Positions 21,800 to 34,200 of a DNA stretch of 64,000 bases are shown here, piece after piece; position 1 is the first letter of the stretch; the number at the start of each line of letters is the position of its first letter. The notes beneath the pieces are model-generated. The model saw only the letters and a list, made by a program, of their open reading frames with translations, had not been told where the DNA came from and did not search any database. Made by a program: the position numbers and the translations under genes. Source of the stretch: Piper betle (Eukaryota > Streptophyta > Magnoliopsida > Piperales > Piperaceae); the NCBI GenBank assembly GCA_033002965.1, contig JAURVB010009722.1, forward strand, positions 1-64,000, written 5' to 3'.

Positions 21800-23350
21800 T
21801 TATAAATATCCAAGCCTCAAATGGTTAAAGGGGGGCTCGATGTTATTGCTAAGAGAAGAAGAAAGGAAGAAAAAGGAGGGAGGAAGAAGAGAAGGGAGAA
21901 AAGGGAGGAGGCCACTCGCCGGAGCAACACCTCTAGTGACCCCCAAGACCACTAGCATGGAGCTTGGAGTGCCCTGAACACAACACAACCAATAGCCACT
22001 ACTGGAGAAGCCCATTGTTGCTGGGAAATAGTCAAGAGAAGTTGCTGGTCGGAGTTGTGAAGCGGCATCTTTCTCGCCTCTGTCCGGCCAACCCAGGTCA
22101 TTTCCAACCATGTTGTTGCTTCCAATAGCCTCCATCATCGCTAACTATGTACCCCACTTGATAGTCATCATTAGAAAAGCCAGAAACTGCCAAGAACCAT
22201 CGACAATCTACCTGCTGAAGCTGTGCAGAACCTGTAAGCCACCATCTTCCCGACCTCTGTTCGGCCAAAAAGATCATCTCCAGCCACTTGGTAGCTACCA
22301 ATACACTTATGCCACTGCCCCTGGTAAGATACAACCTAGAACGATTGCCAGAGAAGCCTGCTGTCACCGGGAGATAGCCAAAAAGTGGTCCATTGGAGAA
22401 GAAAGAAAGCAGAGATTACAGCAAAAACAACAACGGAAGGTTAACTTGCCGGTTGTTTTCTGACCGATGCTGGTAATTCCCAACCTTAGTCCCAATGTGA
22501 ATCCAACAAAATGATCTTCAGTTATGGGTGGAGTTCTGCCGAAGTTTGTTGCCACCGCCACCAAAATTTTGAAAGGAAGTTGTTGATCGGAGCAAGGAAA
22601 GAATAGAAAGCCACAGATTTGCAAACGTTTGTCCGACTAGGTCAAGCCATCTCTGGCCACACCATTACTGCCACACCGGCTCCCCTTAATATAGAGAACA
22701 AATCCCGACCGAGATCCACTAGAGAGTAAGCCAGTTTCGCCCAAAAAGTCACCCAAAAGAGGTCTGCTGGAGCAGTGTGAGAGCAGCACGAGGCCAACTT
22801 CTCAGACTTTGTCCAATTGATTGGAGCCACTGTAAGACAAACTGCTGCCTCCAATCAATCGCCCTTGTCACTGGGTACAAATCCAAATCGAGTACGGCTG
22901 CATTAAGCAATTACCTTTACCAGAAAATAGTAACAGAACTCGACTAAAAACCAATTTCGCCAAAACTTTCCAATATCATTGTCACCCTCCAATGCCGTCA
23001 AAGATCGTCGGACCACCTTCATACATCTCACCAGTCAGAAATCTACCAATATGGGTGATCGTTGCCAGCCTCAGCCATCGAAAATGCTGTCAACAGAGCC
23101 TCGAAGTTAGCGTTGCACTGTCGCCGTAGTTAACCGTTTGGGCCCGTTTTCTATTGATCGTGCGCAAGTTTCTTCGTGTCTGTGACCTGAGAAACTACCG
23201 ACGAACTGATCGCCTGAGACACAAGCCTGCGATCACGTCCATAGACCCATTCGTGGTCCAAATTTCAATCACTGTGCCACACACCACCTGTAGCCTGCCA
23301 CACCCAGAAAGTTCCTTTCCTGCATCTGCCAAATGGCCTAGTCAAACATT
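21800..23350. repeat. Unclassified moderately GC-rich block with imperfect internal repeats
   Basis: The composition changes sharply from the AT-rich flanks. Related segments recur: CTCTGTCCGGCCAA plus a CATTTCCAACCA tract near 22078-22115, CTCTGTTCGGCCAA plus CATCTCCAGCCA near 22253-22290, and a weaker match near 22640-22670. An AGAAGCC...TGCTGGGAAATAG segment (about 22006) also has a relative near 22350. The open frames are short on both strands and match no family I recognise. It may be a decayed noncoding retroelement region or LTR, but no terminus was found. Confidence 0.45.
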
Positions 23351-24340
23351 TATTTGTTCTGAACCAACCCAAAGTGGTCTAATTTAGTACATTATCACTA
23401 TAGAAAATAATTTGAAAGCCTTTTGGACCTCAGATGGAAGCAAAACTTGCTATCCCACTATTTTTTGATGCTTTAAACGCAGTGGTAGAGTTATTTTTAA
23501 GATTTAAAGACCAGAAAGAGACGAACCAGGGCATTAGAGTCAAAGCTATCAAAGACAGATCAAATAAAAAAATGACAGAATTCACTATTTTGTATAAGTA
23601 TAAAATCAAAGAAAAAATAGTGAATTGTAAGTAACAATCTCATCGTAGACTAACTTAGTGATTCAAATGGAATCATAAGGAACCATGTACAAATCTTGGG
23701 CATTTATTCCTTGCTCGCAACATTATTTTTATTTAACTAGCACGATTTCTTTGTGCAACAATGGCATATTTAGTCTCACTGAACCACTATCTAACCCGAA
23801 AGGAAGACTGAACCTCAGGGGCGACAATCCCGCTCCCAAACAAATAGCTATATAAAATTACTATATAAAATTAAGGTATTGATATTCATCATTATGAATG
23901 AAAAATATCCAAAACATTCAAAGGATATTTTTTTCTTAAAGACAATAGCCTTCATAAAATTTGTTTAGAAGTACTATGAGCAATTTTTGTTCACAAGGTT
24001 GGAAGTTAATGAATATCTTTCGATAACTGTGCATTTGAAATATTTTTTATGGTAAACAAAAAATAGAATAGAAATATGAGCAAAAAATTATAATTCTAAA
24101 ATAATCGCATCAATAATAAGATTCATAGCGTTTTATTCATGGATGATTAACTTTTGAGGCCGGGAAAGTGGATAGAATTGCCACCCTCTCTTTAATTTTT
24201 TAATTTTTGTTATAAAAGATACCTTATTAATTTTAAATTATCAAAAAAGATATGAAGAAGGGAGAGGCTTCTTTTCTTGTATAAAAAAGTAGAGGTCTGG
24301 ACCAAACTTTTTTTAAAAAAAAGAGATAGTATAAATAGCA

Positions 24341-24402
<62 letters not shown>

Positions 24403-24734
24403 GGGTAGTTGCATCGCGCCATGGCTAATTTGAGCCGTCCGAACAGCCCAAATTAGATCTTTAAGTAAAAAGAACTTTTTCTACTATTTTCCCAATTGCC
24501 AGTTGGTGATCTGGTTATACATGGCTAGATTTGGCTAACGGTCGAGATGGTAGCCACTAAAAATAAAGGTGTTTTTTCACACCAATGCTTCTACCTTACA
24601 ATAATTTTTTACCCAACAACCGATTCGGGCTCTACAGCGGAATCAGGCATCGGCATGAGATTTTTTTCCTATGTATATAAACTTATAAGTAAAATTTTCT
24701 CTCAATTTTAAATTATTTATTTATTTTATTTATA
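23351..24734. other. Gene-free interval with a long ATT microsatellite
   Basis: The only clear structure is an (ATT)n array at about 24341-24399, roughly 20 units. The remaining open frames have no recognisable domain. Confidence 0.5.
24341..24399. repeat. (ATT)n microsatellite
   Basis: About 20 uninterrupted ATT units end in ATATAGGG. It lies outside any recognised gene and is likely to vary in length between individuals. Confidence 0.95.
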
Positions 24735-26632
24735 GTACAAAGCCCTCGAGACAATTACAAACTGTATGGTCAGCAAATAAGAAGAAAAATTCCAATTTTG
24801 AATTTTAAAACTGCTAAATATTCTTATTTATAACTATCAAATTAATTAAAAAATTATTTTTAATTTATAATGATTGAGTGGTTAGAATATATTTGTAATT
24901 AACAAGAGTACTAGTGTAAAACCCATGATTTGAGTCAGGTTTTTATATTCAGAACCGGTCGGTTCGACCGTTATTTTCGAGTCGAGTTAATTTCAGAACA
25001 CGTGTACTGAGCCAACGTTAGTTGCGTGTATGAGCTATGAGGGTCATGTGTACCCAAATATATGATGATAACGTCATGAATATAGCAGAACAGAATGAGT
25101 TATCAAAATATATAAGAGTATGCCAGTTGTTTTTTTATTTTTATATATAGTGGACCATAGAATTAGTTTTAGACTATTTACCATGTTAGGACGCGTTACG
25201 GGCAGTTGGGTGGGTTGATAGTTCTAGAGCATATCATTATGATGTTTTGGTGTTTATTTGATTTTACGCGATTTTTTCCGATTTTTATGGATTTTTTAAG
25301 GATTTAATACGACTTAGTTATTATTCTTGACTCAAGCCGAAGACGAGTCAAATCTTATTTACGAGTTTGCCACCAAACACCCCTGATCTTCTCTTCTTCC
25401 TCGCCCAAACCCTTGCCCCATCGCCGCTGCCGCTGTCGATACCGCCTGGCCACCAATCGACGCTGCCTAGCCCCGCCACTGCGTTGTCGTGCCACCCTGA
25501 CCAGCCCCGGCCGCTGCCAGGCCGCCATGACGCCGGAATCGCCTCACTTAGCGTCGCGGCTACATTTTGGTTGCATCGCCGATTTCGCCGCCGGCGACCG
25601 TCGCCGCCACAATCAAGTGGTCACCTCAGCACCCTCGACCACCCAGTGACCCTTCCTAACTAGAGCGGAGGTCGTCACTGCCCAGGCTGGCCGGATCGAG
25701 TCCCCCATTGCCGCCGCTCTGTTTTAGGCATTTTCCGGCGAGCCGTCACCTCTATTGGCCATGTTGATGTCGTTGATGCGTCGGGCTCACCGGCGACCGT
25801 TGCCGGAAACCGCCGGAGAGGCGCCGGAAAACCACTAAAGCCGCCGGAAAACTGTTAGAACTTGCCGGAAAACCGGATTCACTGGAGTTCGCCAGATCTT
25901 CCGCGGAGCTCATCCAGTCGATCCCGATTGAACTTTGGACGTTGATGAGCACCAAATTCGAGTTCCAAGATGCGCGACGAAACCCTAGTCGTCGGCGATT
26001 GCCGATGACGTGAGGTATAATTACCTCCAAATTTATAATTCAAACTTGATGATTATTAGCACAACATGCTAGGGCTAGTTTATTGATGTGATTAATGCTT
26101 AATTGTGAATGAAATGATGATTGCATGATGTAATTAATTAAGAATGAATAGTATGTGATTTAATGAGGTAGATCTAGTCTGAGCATGATAAGTGACCACC
26201 ACGTAACTTAGAAAAACACAGTAAAATCGGTATGAATAGGGTTAGTTAGAATTATTTTCATAAGTATGATTATTTGATTGTTGATTGAGGTGCATTGAGT
26301 TTGATGCATCATTTAGTTAGCAGGCGTTAGTATTTAGTTTTGATGTGTATGTACGGAGTAGGAGCTCGCCGCCTAGGTGCGATGCCACGCTTGGAGCTTC
26401 TACAAGGTCCGTTTAGGACTCGACTCTATTTTACATCTTTCTATTGTATGTTTATCTTATCATTTGCAAGATGGGTTAAATGACATTTTATTGGATCCCA
26501 CTTAACTCATGCCATCTAGCCAAACAGATTTCCGGATTAATAACCCCTCGAGGATGAGATCCCTCGAGGATGATTTCGAAAATAAGATTCACCACAAGTT
26601 GCCTTCGGGCCTATTATATAAATCCCTACCCA

Positions 26633-26636
<4 letters not shown>

Positions 26637-26677
<41 letters not shown>
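26637..26677. repeat. (AT)n microsatellite in the solo LTR
   Basis: About 20 AT units lie next to the LTR TATA-like site. The equivalent site in the first LTR has only CATATATATAGG, so the expansion happened in this copy. Open frames crossing it encode only Ile-Tyr repeats and are not genes. Confidence 0.95.
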
Positions 26678-26682
<5 letters not shown>

Positions 26683-27485
26683 TTTCGCGTTTTCAGTGAG
26701 ACGAGAGATGGAGAAACCGATTGCACGTACCATGAGCGGATGCCGTGATAGTCTGGATTAGTGGCAGCAGACTGTTCCATTCCCGAGGGATCCTGACAAC
26801 TCTGCATTTAAGTTCCTCACACCCGGAGAACATGGAGGTTAACGAGTACTATTTAGTACAGCGTATGTCCGGACTTGTGGTTCAAAGGGTACTAAAGGTG
26901 ACTACCTGAGAGTACTCGGCTTTCATTCTCAAGGCCAGGAGAGATATGGAGGTTCGAAGAGGGCTTAGGATAAAAGATGCGAAGTACTTAAAAGAAGTGC
27001 TGAGAGTAGCACAATACCAAATAGATCGGGATGCTACCGGGCCTGTAGCCCAGTGGCTCCTTAGTAGTGCCCTTCTGAGTGTTCATGTGGAGTATATGAT
27101 GTTTTCTTTCATATGAGAGTTTGCTCTCATAGCCAGCTTGTTATAGTTATTTTATTTTTCAGACCAGTAATACTTGTTACTAACGTATTTTTATACTATA
27201 TGTAAGTAATAATCATGAGTTGGAGGAGCCAGCTTGGACGGAGGAGCATTATTGTCGCTTGTACACATGTCAGTCGATAGAGTGGTTAATACTTTATTTA
27301 TGATCCTATTATATTGTGAATGATGTGAAATGCTAAGACATGATAGGATATGATTAAGTGAAATGATATGATGTTATGACATGATGACAAAAGGTGAGAT
27401 GTGATCAGAGTGCGTAGTAGAAGTGTGGCCTAAGTTCTGTAATGAATATATAGTATATTAGATGGTGTGTTATTAAAATTGTTGA

Positions 27486-27489
27486 TATA

Positions 27490-27524
<35 letters not shown>
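27486..27524. repeat. (AT)n microsatellite in the solo LTR
   Basis: This is a second AT-dinucleotide run within the same LTR, absent from the equivalent region of the copy at 711-3607. Confidence 0.9.
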
Positions 27525-27527
<3 letters not shown>

Positions 27528-28191
27528 TATATATTATTTTGACAGTGTGGACCCTAATTGCACTTTTAGAGGAGACTCTATCTGTTTTATTTTAGAATTT
27601 TTATTGAGTTTAATCGTAATTGTATTAGTATGTGCTTGAATTACATGTCATTCATGTAATATTATATTAAGATTTATACATTCATAAATGCATTGCGAGT
27701 TATATCTTTATCTTAAGACGCCGAGATTGAATCCGCATAAATTAGGTTCGGGTTAGCTAACCTAATCGGGGCCTGTAAGATGCCAGTTCGGTTCACGAGC
27801 ATGAACCGGATTTGAGGTATTACAACTAGACAATTTCTAAAGTTCCAGGGAGGTTAGAACTCTCTCATGAAACTTATCAGTTTTTAACTAATTAAATATA
27901 TTTGTAATAAATTAATTAAAAATATTTTTTAACGAATTTAATAGTTATAAATAAGAATACTTAGCGGATTTAATTAATTAATTTTATAAAGTCCCGAGGA
28001 GCAGACTTCTGAACTCTGTGAAGTGTGATGAAACTGCGCCCGTTATCAGTCAAACGCCGTTTCAACGGAGTCGCGGAGTTACCCGCCAACAGCTTTCCCG
28101 TCGACGACTTCTTCTAATCCTCTCCCTCCGCGCCATACACCGATACCCCCAATCCTACCCTTTTTCTGCAACTCTGGCGTGACTGTCTGCC

Positions 28192-28670
28192 ATGGAGAAG
28201 GCCACTTCTAGTCGCACCCCTGCGGCCCTACATCTTCCCGCAAGGTTGCTCTCTATTCTTACCGTTGTTTGGTAATTCATCCCTTTTACGTTAATTGGTT
28301 TCGCTTTATAGTGATTTTTGTTTTCTTTTGCAGGCGAAGTTCAAGCCCAAGGTTGGCCCTCGCAAATTAGCTTCCGATAGCTTTCTCTCGTTTCTGTTTT
28401 TCTTTCAGGCTAATTATGTATCGTACTGATAGAAATTGATAATCCTTGCAATTTCGGTTAGTTATTTCTACAACATAGTAATAGAAAATTAATAATTATT
28501 CTTTTAATAACTCCCTCAAGATCGGTAGGATTATTAATGTCATCGTTAGGGAACTATCATAAGCCTTCTCCCTGATGTTTCTTTTTAATTTTTTTTATAT
28601 TGGTTTTGTAGTGAAGTAACTCAGGTGGAAGATGAAATAGAATGGCAAAAGCTTGTAAAGGTATGTATTT
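28192..28670 (+). CDS. Possible 5' end of an unidentified gene (weak RPC4-like resemblance)
   Basis: A GC-richer leader (28020-28190) precedes an ATG at 28192 that opens MEKATSSRTPAALHLPAR, followed by a donor-like AAG/GTTGCT. A second block after TTTTGCAG (28334) can read AKFKPKVGPRKLASDS, and a third at about 28612-28661 reads EVTQVEDEIEWQKLVK before GTATGT. The basic KFKPKVGPRK segment recalls the N-terminus of RNA polymerase III subunit RPC4. However, the exon 1 to exon 2 phase does not join in that frame, and no downstream exons were found. It could be a truncated gene or chance. Identity is not established. Confidence 0.25.
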
Positions 28671-28810
28671 CTTCTTTCTTCTTTATTTTCTTTTTCTTTT
28701 TTTCTTTTTTGAATTGCTTTTTATCTCTTTCACACTCTTTTTTTTTAATTACTTTGGTGGGCTTTGGGGGTAGTGCGGCTGTGAAAGAGAAACCCTAAGT
28801 AGTTATTGCT

Positions 28811-29169
28811 TAGGGTGTGTTTGGTTGTCATGAAATTGCATGAAAGAAATGTAAAATTTGAATGTCACACATTTTCTTGAGTTTGGATGTCTTGAAATTT
28901 AGTTAAAAGAAATTTCAACTTCAATTAAAATAATTCTATATAAAAATTTTCCAAAGGAACATTATCTTCTGAAAAACAAAAGAAATTGTGGGAAACTTTG
29001 GGAGGCACATGCAAATGCAAGTGGGAAGGAATATTTTATTTTCATCTTATTTTCCTACTATCCAAATAAGGGAAATTTTTAAAATTTTTATGTCATTTCA
29101 ACTCATTGCATTTCCATTTCATATGATTTTTTTATTTACGTTATTTTCATGCCACCAAATGGACCCTTA
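28811..29169. mobile_element. hAT-type MITE, second copy of the family at 20827-21070
   Basis: It starts TAGGGTGTGTTTGGTTG and ends CCACCAAATGGACCCTTA, imperfect inverted termini typical of abundant plant hAT MITEs. The interior shares the TATTTTCATCTTATTTTCCT then TATCCAAATA block with the copy near 20.9 kb. No coding capacity was found, and no clear 8-bp duplication. Confidence 0.65.
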
Positions 29170-30794
29170 ATATCACGTTGGGTTGAAGGTGCCATCCAAT
29201 GTTGCTCTTAGTAATTTTTAGAGTTTTTTGTCTCCATGTCTTACAAAGTTGCAGATTTTTGGCCAACAGTTTACTTCTATTAGTTGTTCTTTATCTTGAT
29301 TCGAATTATATGAGCTGATGTTGAATTAGAGGAAAATAATGTAAGTAGAGATTCTTCAAATCCTTTTTCCAACTCTCCAATGTGGTCCTTGCCTTTCTTG
29401 AAACACTGTAATTGCTTGAAAAAATAAAGGATTTTGTATTAAATCTTATTGTTGAAAATTGTGCACGCCAACAGCTAAGTTTCACAAAAAATTTTTGGTG
29501 AAGTGGATTCGGATTATAAGTATCATTCTTTGTGGTCGAGTATGAACAAGGTATTTGGCTTCTATGGATGGAAGATGGATTTGTAGAATAGAACACATTG
29601 TTATTTGTAGAAAAGGAAAGCCTAGGATTTTTAAAACAAATATTCACCTTATGTTAAGTTTTAATGTTCACATTTTTTTTGAAGTCATGTTTGGAGAGTT
29701 TTAGTGAGTGCCTTAGCCCCTATGGTGTTCACCAAACTTTATCAGTAATTTTGCATGGTAACGTGCTATATGCCAGTACACATTTATAAATAGAACAATG
29801 TGTCTTTGACAGTGCAATTTTCTACTCGAATGTTGCATTACTGTTTATTGCAATAACAAAAAACACATGAATATGCGAATTCAAAATTGAAAGAAAATTT
29901 TCACATGGTCAAATCAGTATATGTATATATGGTTCAGTTTACAAAATTAACATCATTACCAAGTTGAGAACTCAAGGATGGAAGATAGAATGATCGTATC
30001 TATTCTGCCTATAGAGGAGTGCTAATTGTCGTTTTTATCACAAATAACCATTTTATACTGTGAGGTTGAAAGTTAATTTGGTACTATGTTATGCCCAATT
30101 TACTTTTCCTCAACTGTTCAGATGATGACTGCACCGTTAATTGAGAATGGATTCTGGTCAATTATTTTTGTCCCATTTCTAAATTTTTTTCTGTTTCGAA
30201 TTGAGGAAATTTGGAACCACCTTTTGAAAAGGTTGTTCGTATTGTTATGGAATGATGGATTTTGGACTTGGATTTTACTACAAGAATCTTTCAATTTGAA
30301 GTATTGTAATTAAGGGAGGCATTCTTCTGTATATGCATCATTGGATGAGGTTTACTGAGGGTTTTTTTCCTCTCATCCCTTAATCATACTTTATACATCC
30401 TAATATCTTAAACTGAACCTTTATATAACAAATGTAAACTTCAACGTCTGCTGAATAATTGCGCTAGTGGTCAAGGAGTGAGCTCCTCAATCATAGCCAG
30501 CCTCTCACATGTAAGTAATAAAAAAAGTAAATTGCATATAGAAGTGGAAAAAAACGTCTGTTATCTGATAAAAAAGTAGATTTCATATCTACTTTTCCTT
30601 GAGGTGGATTCTATCATCCAAGCTACATGATTTTGTCAGTGAAAGCAATGTCATTTTGCTCATTATTTAACCATACTTGTGTCCTTTGTCTGGTAATGTT
30701 TCAAAGATTCCATCAAATTGGCAGAAATATGAAAAAAATTGTTCACACAAAATTAAAATAGCAGTTATTTTTAACAAGTTGTATTTGTGAAATT
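29170..30794. other. Gene-free interval
   Basis: AT-rich sequence with short open frames and no domain recognised. I looked for continuation exons of the candidate gene at 28192 and found none that I could support. Confidence 0.4.
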
Positions 30795-30914
30795 GTGAAT
30801 GATGTTCACTTGCGGCTCGGTACACGTGTCCTGAAACTGACTCAACTCGAAAAAAATAACGGTCGACCCGACCGGTTCCGAATATAAAACCCTAACTCGA
30901 ATCGTGGGTTTTAC
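30795..30914 (+). mobile_element. Terminal 120 bp of the large LTR family
   Basis: This segment matches the last 120 bases of the LTR at 711-3607: CTGACTCAACTCG, then ACGGT..GACC, then a terminus AACTCGAATCGTGGGTTTTACA-like. It stops exactly at the LTR 3' end, and its last 19 bases equal bases 1-19 of the window. The upstream part of the LTR is missing. Confidence 0.65.
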
Positions 30915-31260
30915 ACATAGGGGGCGGGGCTCGGCTGGCAGGGGGAGGCGGGGTGGGGCAGGGTGGGGATGGCTGGGGGAGACAGGGAGCGACGGGCGCA
31001 GGGCTGGGCGGGGCCAGCAGGGCGGGGCGGGTATGGGAGGGAGGGGGGCACGGCGGTAGCGGCGGCGGCGCGACGACGGGAAAGAAGGGCGGATGTGGGA
31101 AAGAACGGGTGAAGGGAAAAGAAATACCTGTGGTGGCATTCTCGTAATTAAAACTTAACTCGTGTGTGACTCGTGTTAAAAATAATAACTAACTCTAAAT
31201 AATTCAAACAAAAATCTTAAAAAATATCATAAAATATAATACACACAATAATATCAAAAT
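30915..31260 (+). mobile_element. G-rich LTR-family fragment
   Basis: A strongly G-rich block (30918-31080, many runs of three to five G) is followed by TTCTCGTAATTAAAACTTAACTCG and an AAATATCATAAAATA tract. This mirrors the order GC-rich island, GACTCGAGTC, AAATAAAACAAACACAACA at 3100-3290 of the first solo LTR. Here the piece follows an LTR end instead of preceding it, so the two fragments are rearranged. Arg/Pro-rich frames through it are composition artefacts. Confidence 0.5.
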
Positions 31261-31289
31261 GACATCATTATCTAATTTTTATATATTTA

Positions 31290-34200
31290 TGTTAAGAGTT
31301 GTCAAATTATTATATACGACCGATTTAGATCGATTCAACTAGACCAATTCCTGTTTGATTTAGGCCGATTTCGATTCCAATTTTGACTCCCTCAAAAACT
31401 GATTTCGATTTCGAGTCTGATTCTGATTTTTGCAAATATGGAATTAAATCGATTCATAACTTCACTCAATTCAACTCAGCATATACTCAACACAACATGA
31501 CATTTACTATTCCCATGCTAATATACAAAAATTATTCCAAGTTTCCAACCTATATAATTATTATGGTGCACATTCCCAATACACCTTATTGACAATTTGA
31601 ACCCATAATAATGATTAAATACACCCCTAATTAGCACTTTCCAACTCATAATAATAACCATAATACAAATTACAAAACATTCTAGCAATATTAATTAGTA
31701 TTGCTACGGTTTGCAAATATTTGATGTGGATGAGGGATAAAAGTTAGCAGCTAACTCATTGCAATCATAACTCATTACTCTCAGCAGCACACATTCTAGT
31801 TCAAACTCATCAACACGCAATTCGAGCAGATTGTTGCAATTCAAACTCATTAATAGCCTACAAGAAGAAGCTGTTGTCATTGAACTCTTGCTACTTGAAC
31901 TCATTATAGCACTCATTGGCATTGTTATTCACGGGCATTCTAGTCAGACCATCTCTTTTCTCCTCCTTGGTCCTTACTTCTTTCATCTTCAGAAAAAGTC
32001 CGACCATCTCTTTTCTCCTCCTTGGTCCTTAGCTCTTTGATATTCAAAAGAAGTTAGTCCTACCTATGAGGCTCTCTGTTTTATGGCAGTGATTTCTCCA
32101 CACCAAGGAACCGAATTAGTGATTGAAGCTAGAGTAGTGGGTGGGCCTAGGGAAAAACAACTTACTTTCATTGAAGTTAGAGAAGTGGGTGGTAAATAGT
32201 ACTTTTATTATACAAATTGAGCAACTTACTTTCATTGAAGCTAGAGCGGTGGGAGGAAAATAACAGCTTGGACTTCCTTTCAAGTAATACATAGTATGAC
32301 TAAATGAGTCTTCACTCTCAGAGATGAGGGAGCCCTGCAAACGTTGAAGAAGAAATCTTTCATCTTTGTGCCCTCTCTTGTTCACCTAAAGCCTAAAGGT
32401 AATTTGTTGTTATCTTTTACTCTATTCAGACCACTTTTCCACTGTCGTTCCTCCTCATTTTTGCTTATTTGTAGGGAATGATCAGATATGTGGATAAATA
32501 TTGTAAAAGACATGACAATTGATGTTAGGAACAAGAATGAAAATTAGAATCATCTAGTGCGATGAAATTAAAATACCTTATTTTACATTTTGGACAACAT
32601 AATCTTTTAGCTCGCTTATTATAAAGCCTTTTTGAATTGTATCCTTCTAGCTTTGCCCAAGGCAATGCTCATTTCTCATTATCTTAGTTTGCCACCGCCC
32701 ACCAGGATAATAGCTTGCTTGTTTACTATCACCATATACCCATATCTGGAAAGTGAAAAACAGAAGTGTTAATGTTAACATAAATAGTTTGCTCAATAGT
32801 CAATACATACAGTGAGTTTAAACTGATAATGTTTTGTAGAACTGATTTTCTTATTATCTTTCATTGTATCAATGTTCTTTTCTTTATTCAATCTTGAGAT
32901 AAAGCAACCACCTTGTATTGTCAAGAAACTAGAGGTCTAGAATAGTCAAAACATGGTGACTTGTTGACCCACATCACCTGCAAAAAAAAGTTTATGCTAC
33001 ATGTTTTTCCATTTTGGAACATGAGTGTGCTCCCCTCCCAAAATAATTTAAACAAATGTTATTCATTAAACTGCGAAAAAAGTATATACCTTGTTTTTAC
33101 TTTTGTTTATAGGCATGGCTGATGACAATGATGCCTCTCCATGTCTAGAGGTCCCTTCAACCACAACACAAGAGGCAGATATCAAAGAAACTTCAAATGA
33201 TGTTGTGACCGAAAACCAAACAAGAGTGAGATCAAAAGTTTAGGAAGAATTGAAAAAAGTGAAATTACCATCTGGAGAAACAAAAGTAGAATATACATAC
33301 TGTAAAACTTTGTATAAGTTGTCAAAGACCGGTTCCACAAGTATCATGAAAAGACATTTGGAAAGTTGTAAAAAGCGTAAAAGAGATGAGAAGGGGCAAA
33401 AACAGATTAGTTTGGAGCCAATACTAGAAGAAGAGGGTAATGATATAATTACCAACTTCAAGTATGATAGGGAAAAATCTAAGATAGTTCTTGCAAAGAT
33501 GATTATAGGTTGAAAGTAAGCTATTCAATTTTTATAGTAAAAATCTCCAACCACGACATGATAAATGGTCTCGCCATGCTATTCAAAAGGTGTGCTTGAA
33601 TATAAACAAAGAAGAAAAAGTTAAAATCAAGAATGATTTGAAAGGTGTTACCCTTGTTTGCCTCACAATAGACTGTTGGACTTCAAGGAGGACAAATACT
33701 TTTATTTGTGTGACTGCTCATTATGTAACAAAAAGTTGGAAGCTGCAGAAAAAAATATTGGCATTCCGTCATTTTCCTCCTCCACACACATGACAAGCAA
33801 TGACAAATATTATAACTAAATTTATGAGAGAATGGAGTTTGGAAGGCAAAATGTTCACAATTATAGTTGATAATGTTGTTTTAAATGATAGTATGATTAA
33901 GATATTGAAAGGGGTATTCTAAATAGTGGTACCTTACAACTTACAAGCATATTCCAAATGAGGTGCAGTGCAAAAGTTTTGAATTTGATCATCCAATATG
34001 GTTTGAAGCATATAGAGAGGTTGATACATACTATGCGAGAAACATCTAAGTATGTTAAAAGTTCTTCAAACTGAAAGCTAGATTTTGAAACCTCCTTAGC
34101 ACAATTCAACCTGATTGGGAAAAAAATTGATACTAGATGTGCAGACAAGGAGGAATTCAACTTATCTCATGTTGAAAGCAGCAAAAGATGTCAGACCAGC

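Larger units (their letters stand above)
24915..27824 (-). mobile_element. Complete solo LTR (2910 bp), same family as 711-3607
   Basis: Read on the minus strand it starts TGTAATACCTCAAATCCG and ends CATGGGTTTTACA. A perfect 5-bp target-site duplication, ACTAG, flanks it at 24910-24914 and 27825-27829. It is collinear with the first solo LTR: it has the GC-rich island (25380-26020), the palindromic CTCGAG motif (26547-26568), and a TATA-like ATTTATATAATAG (26611-26623, minus strand). An expanded (AT)n run follows at 26637-26677. There are no internal retroelement domains. Confidence 0.9.
24735..28012. mobile_element. Inverted-repeat DNA element split by a solo LTR
   Basis: The sequence left of the solo LTR (about 24735-24880) and right of it (about 27900-28012) are imperfect inverted copies. 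The left arm has GCCCTCGAGAC then GCTAAATATTCTTATTTATAACTATCAAATT. The right arm, reverse complemented, has GCTCCTCGGGAC then GCTAAGTATTCTTATTTATAACTATTAAATT. With the LTR removed this gives a MITE or foldback element of about 370 bp with arms over 100 bp. Outer ends and target-site duplication could not be fixed. Confidence 0.55.

Noticed and set aside
26509..26807. Open frames with Ile-Tyr repeats
   Set aside because: They are produced by the (AT)n microsatellite inside the LTR.
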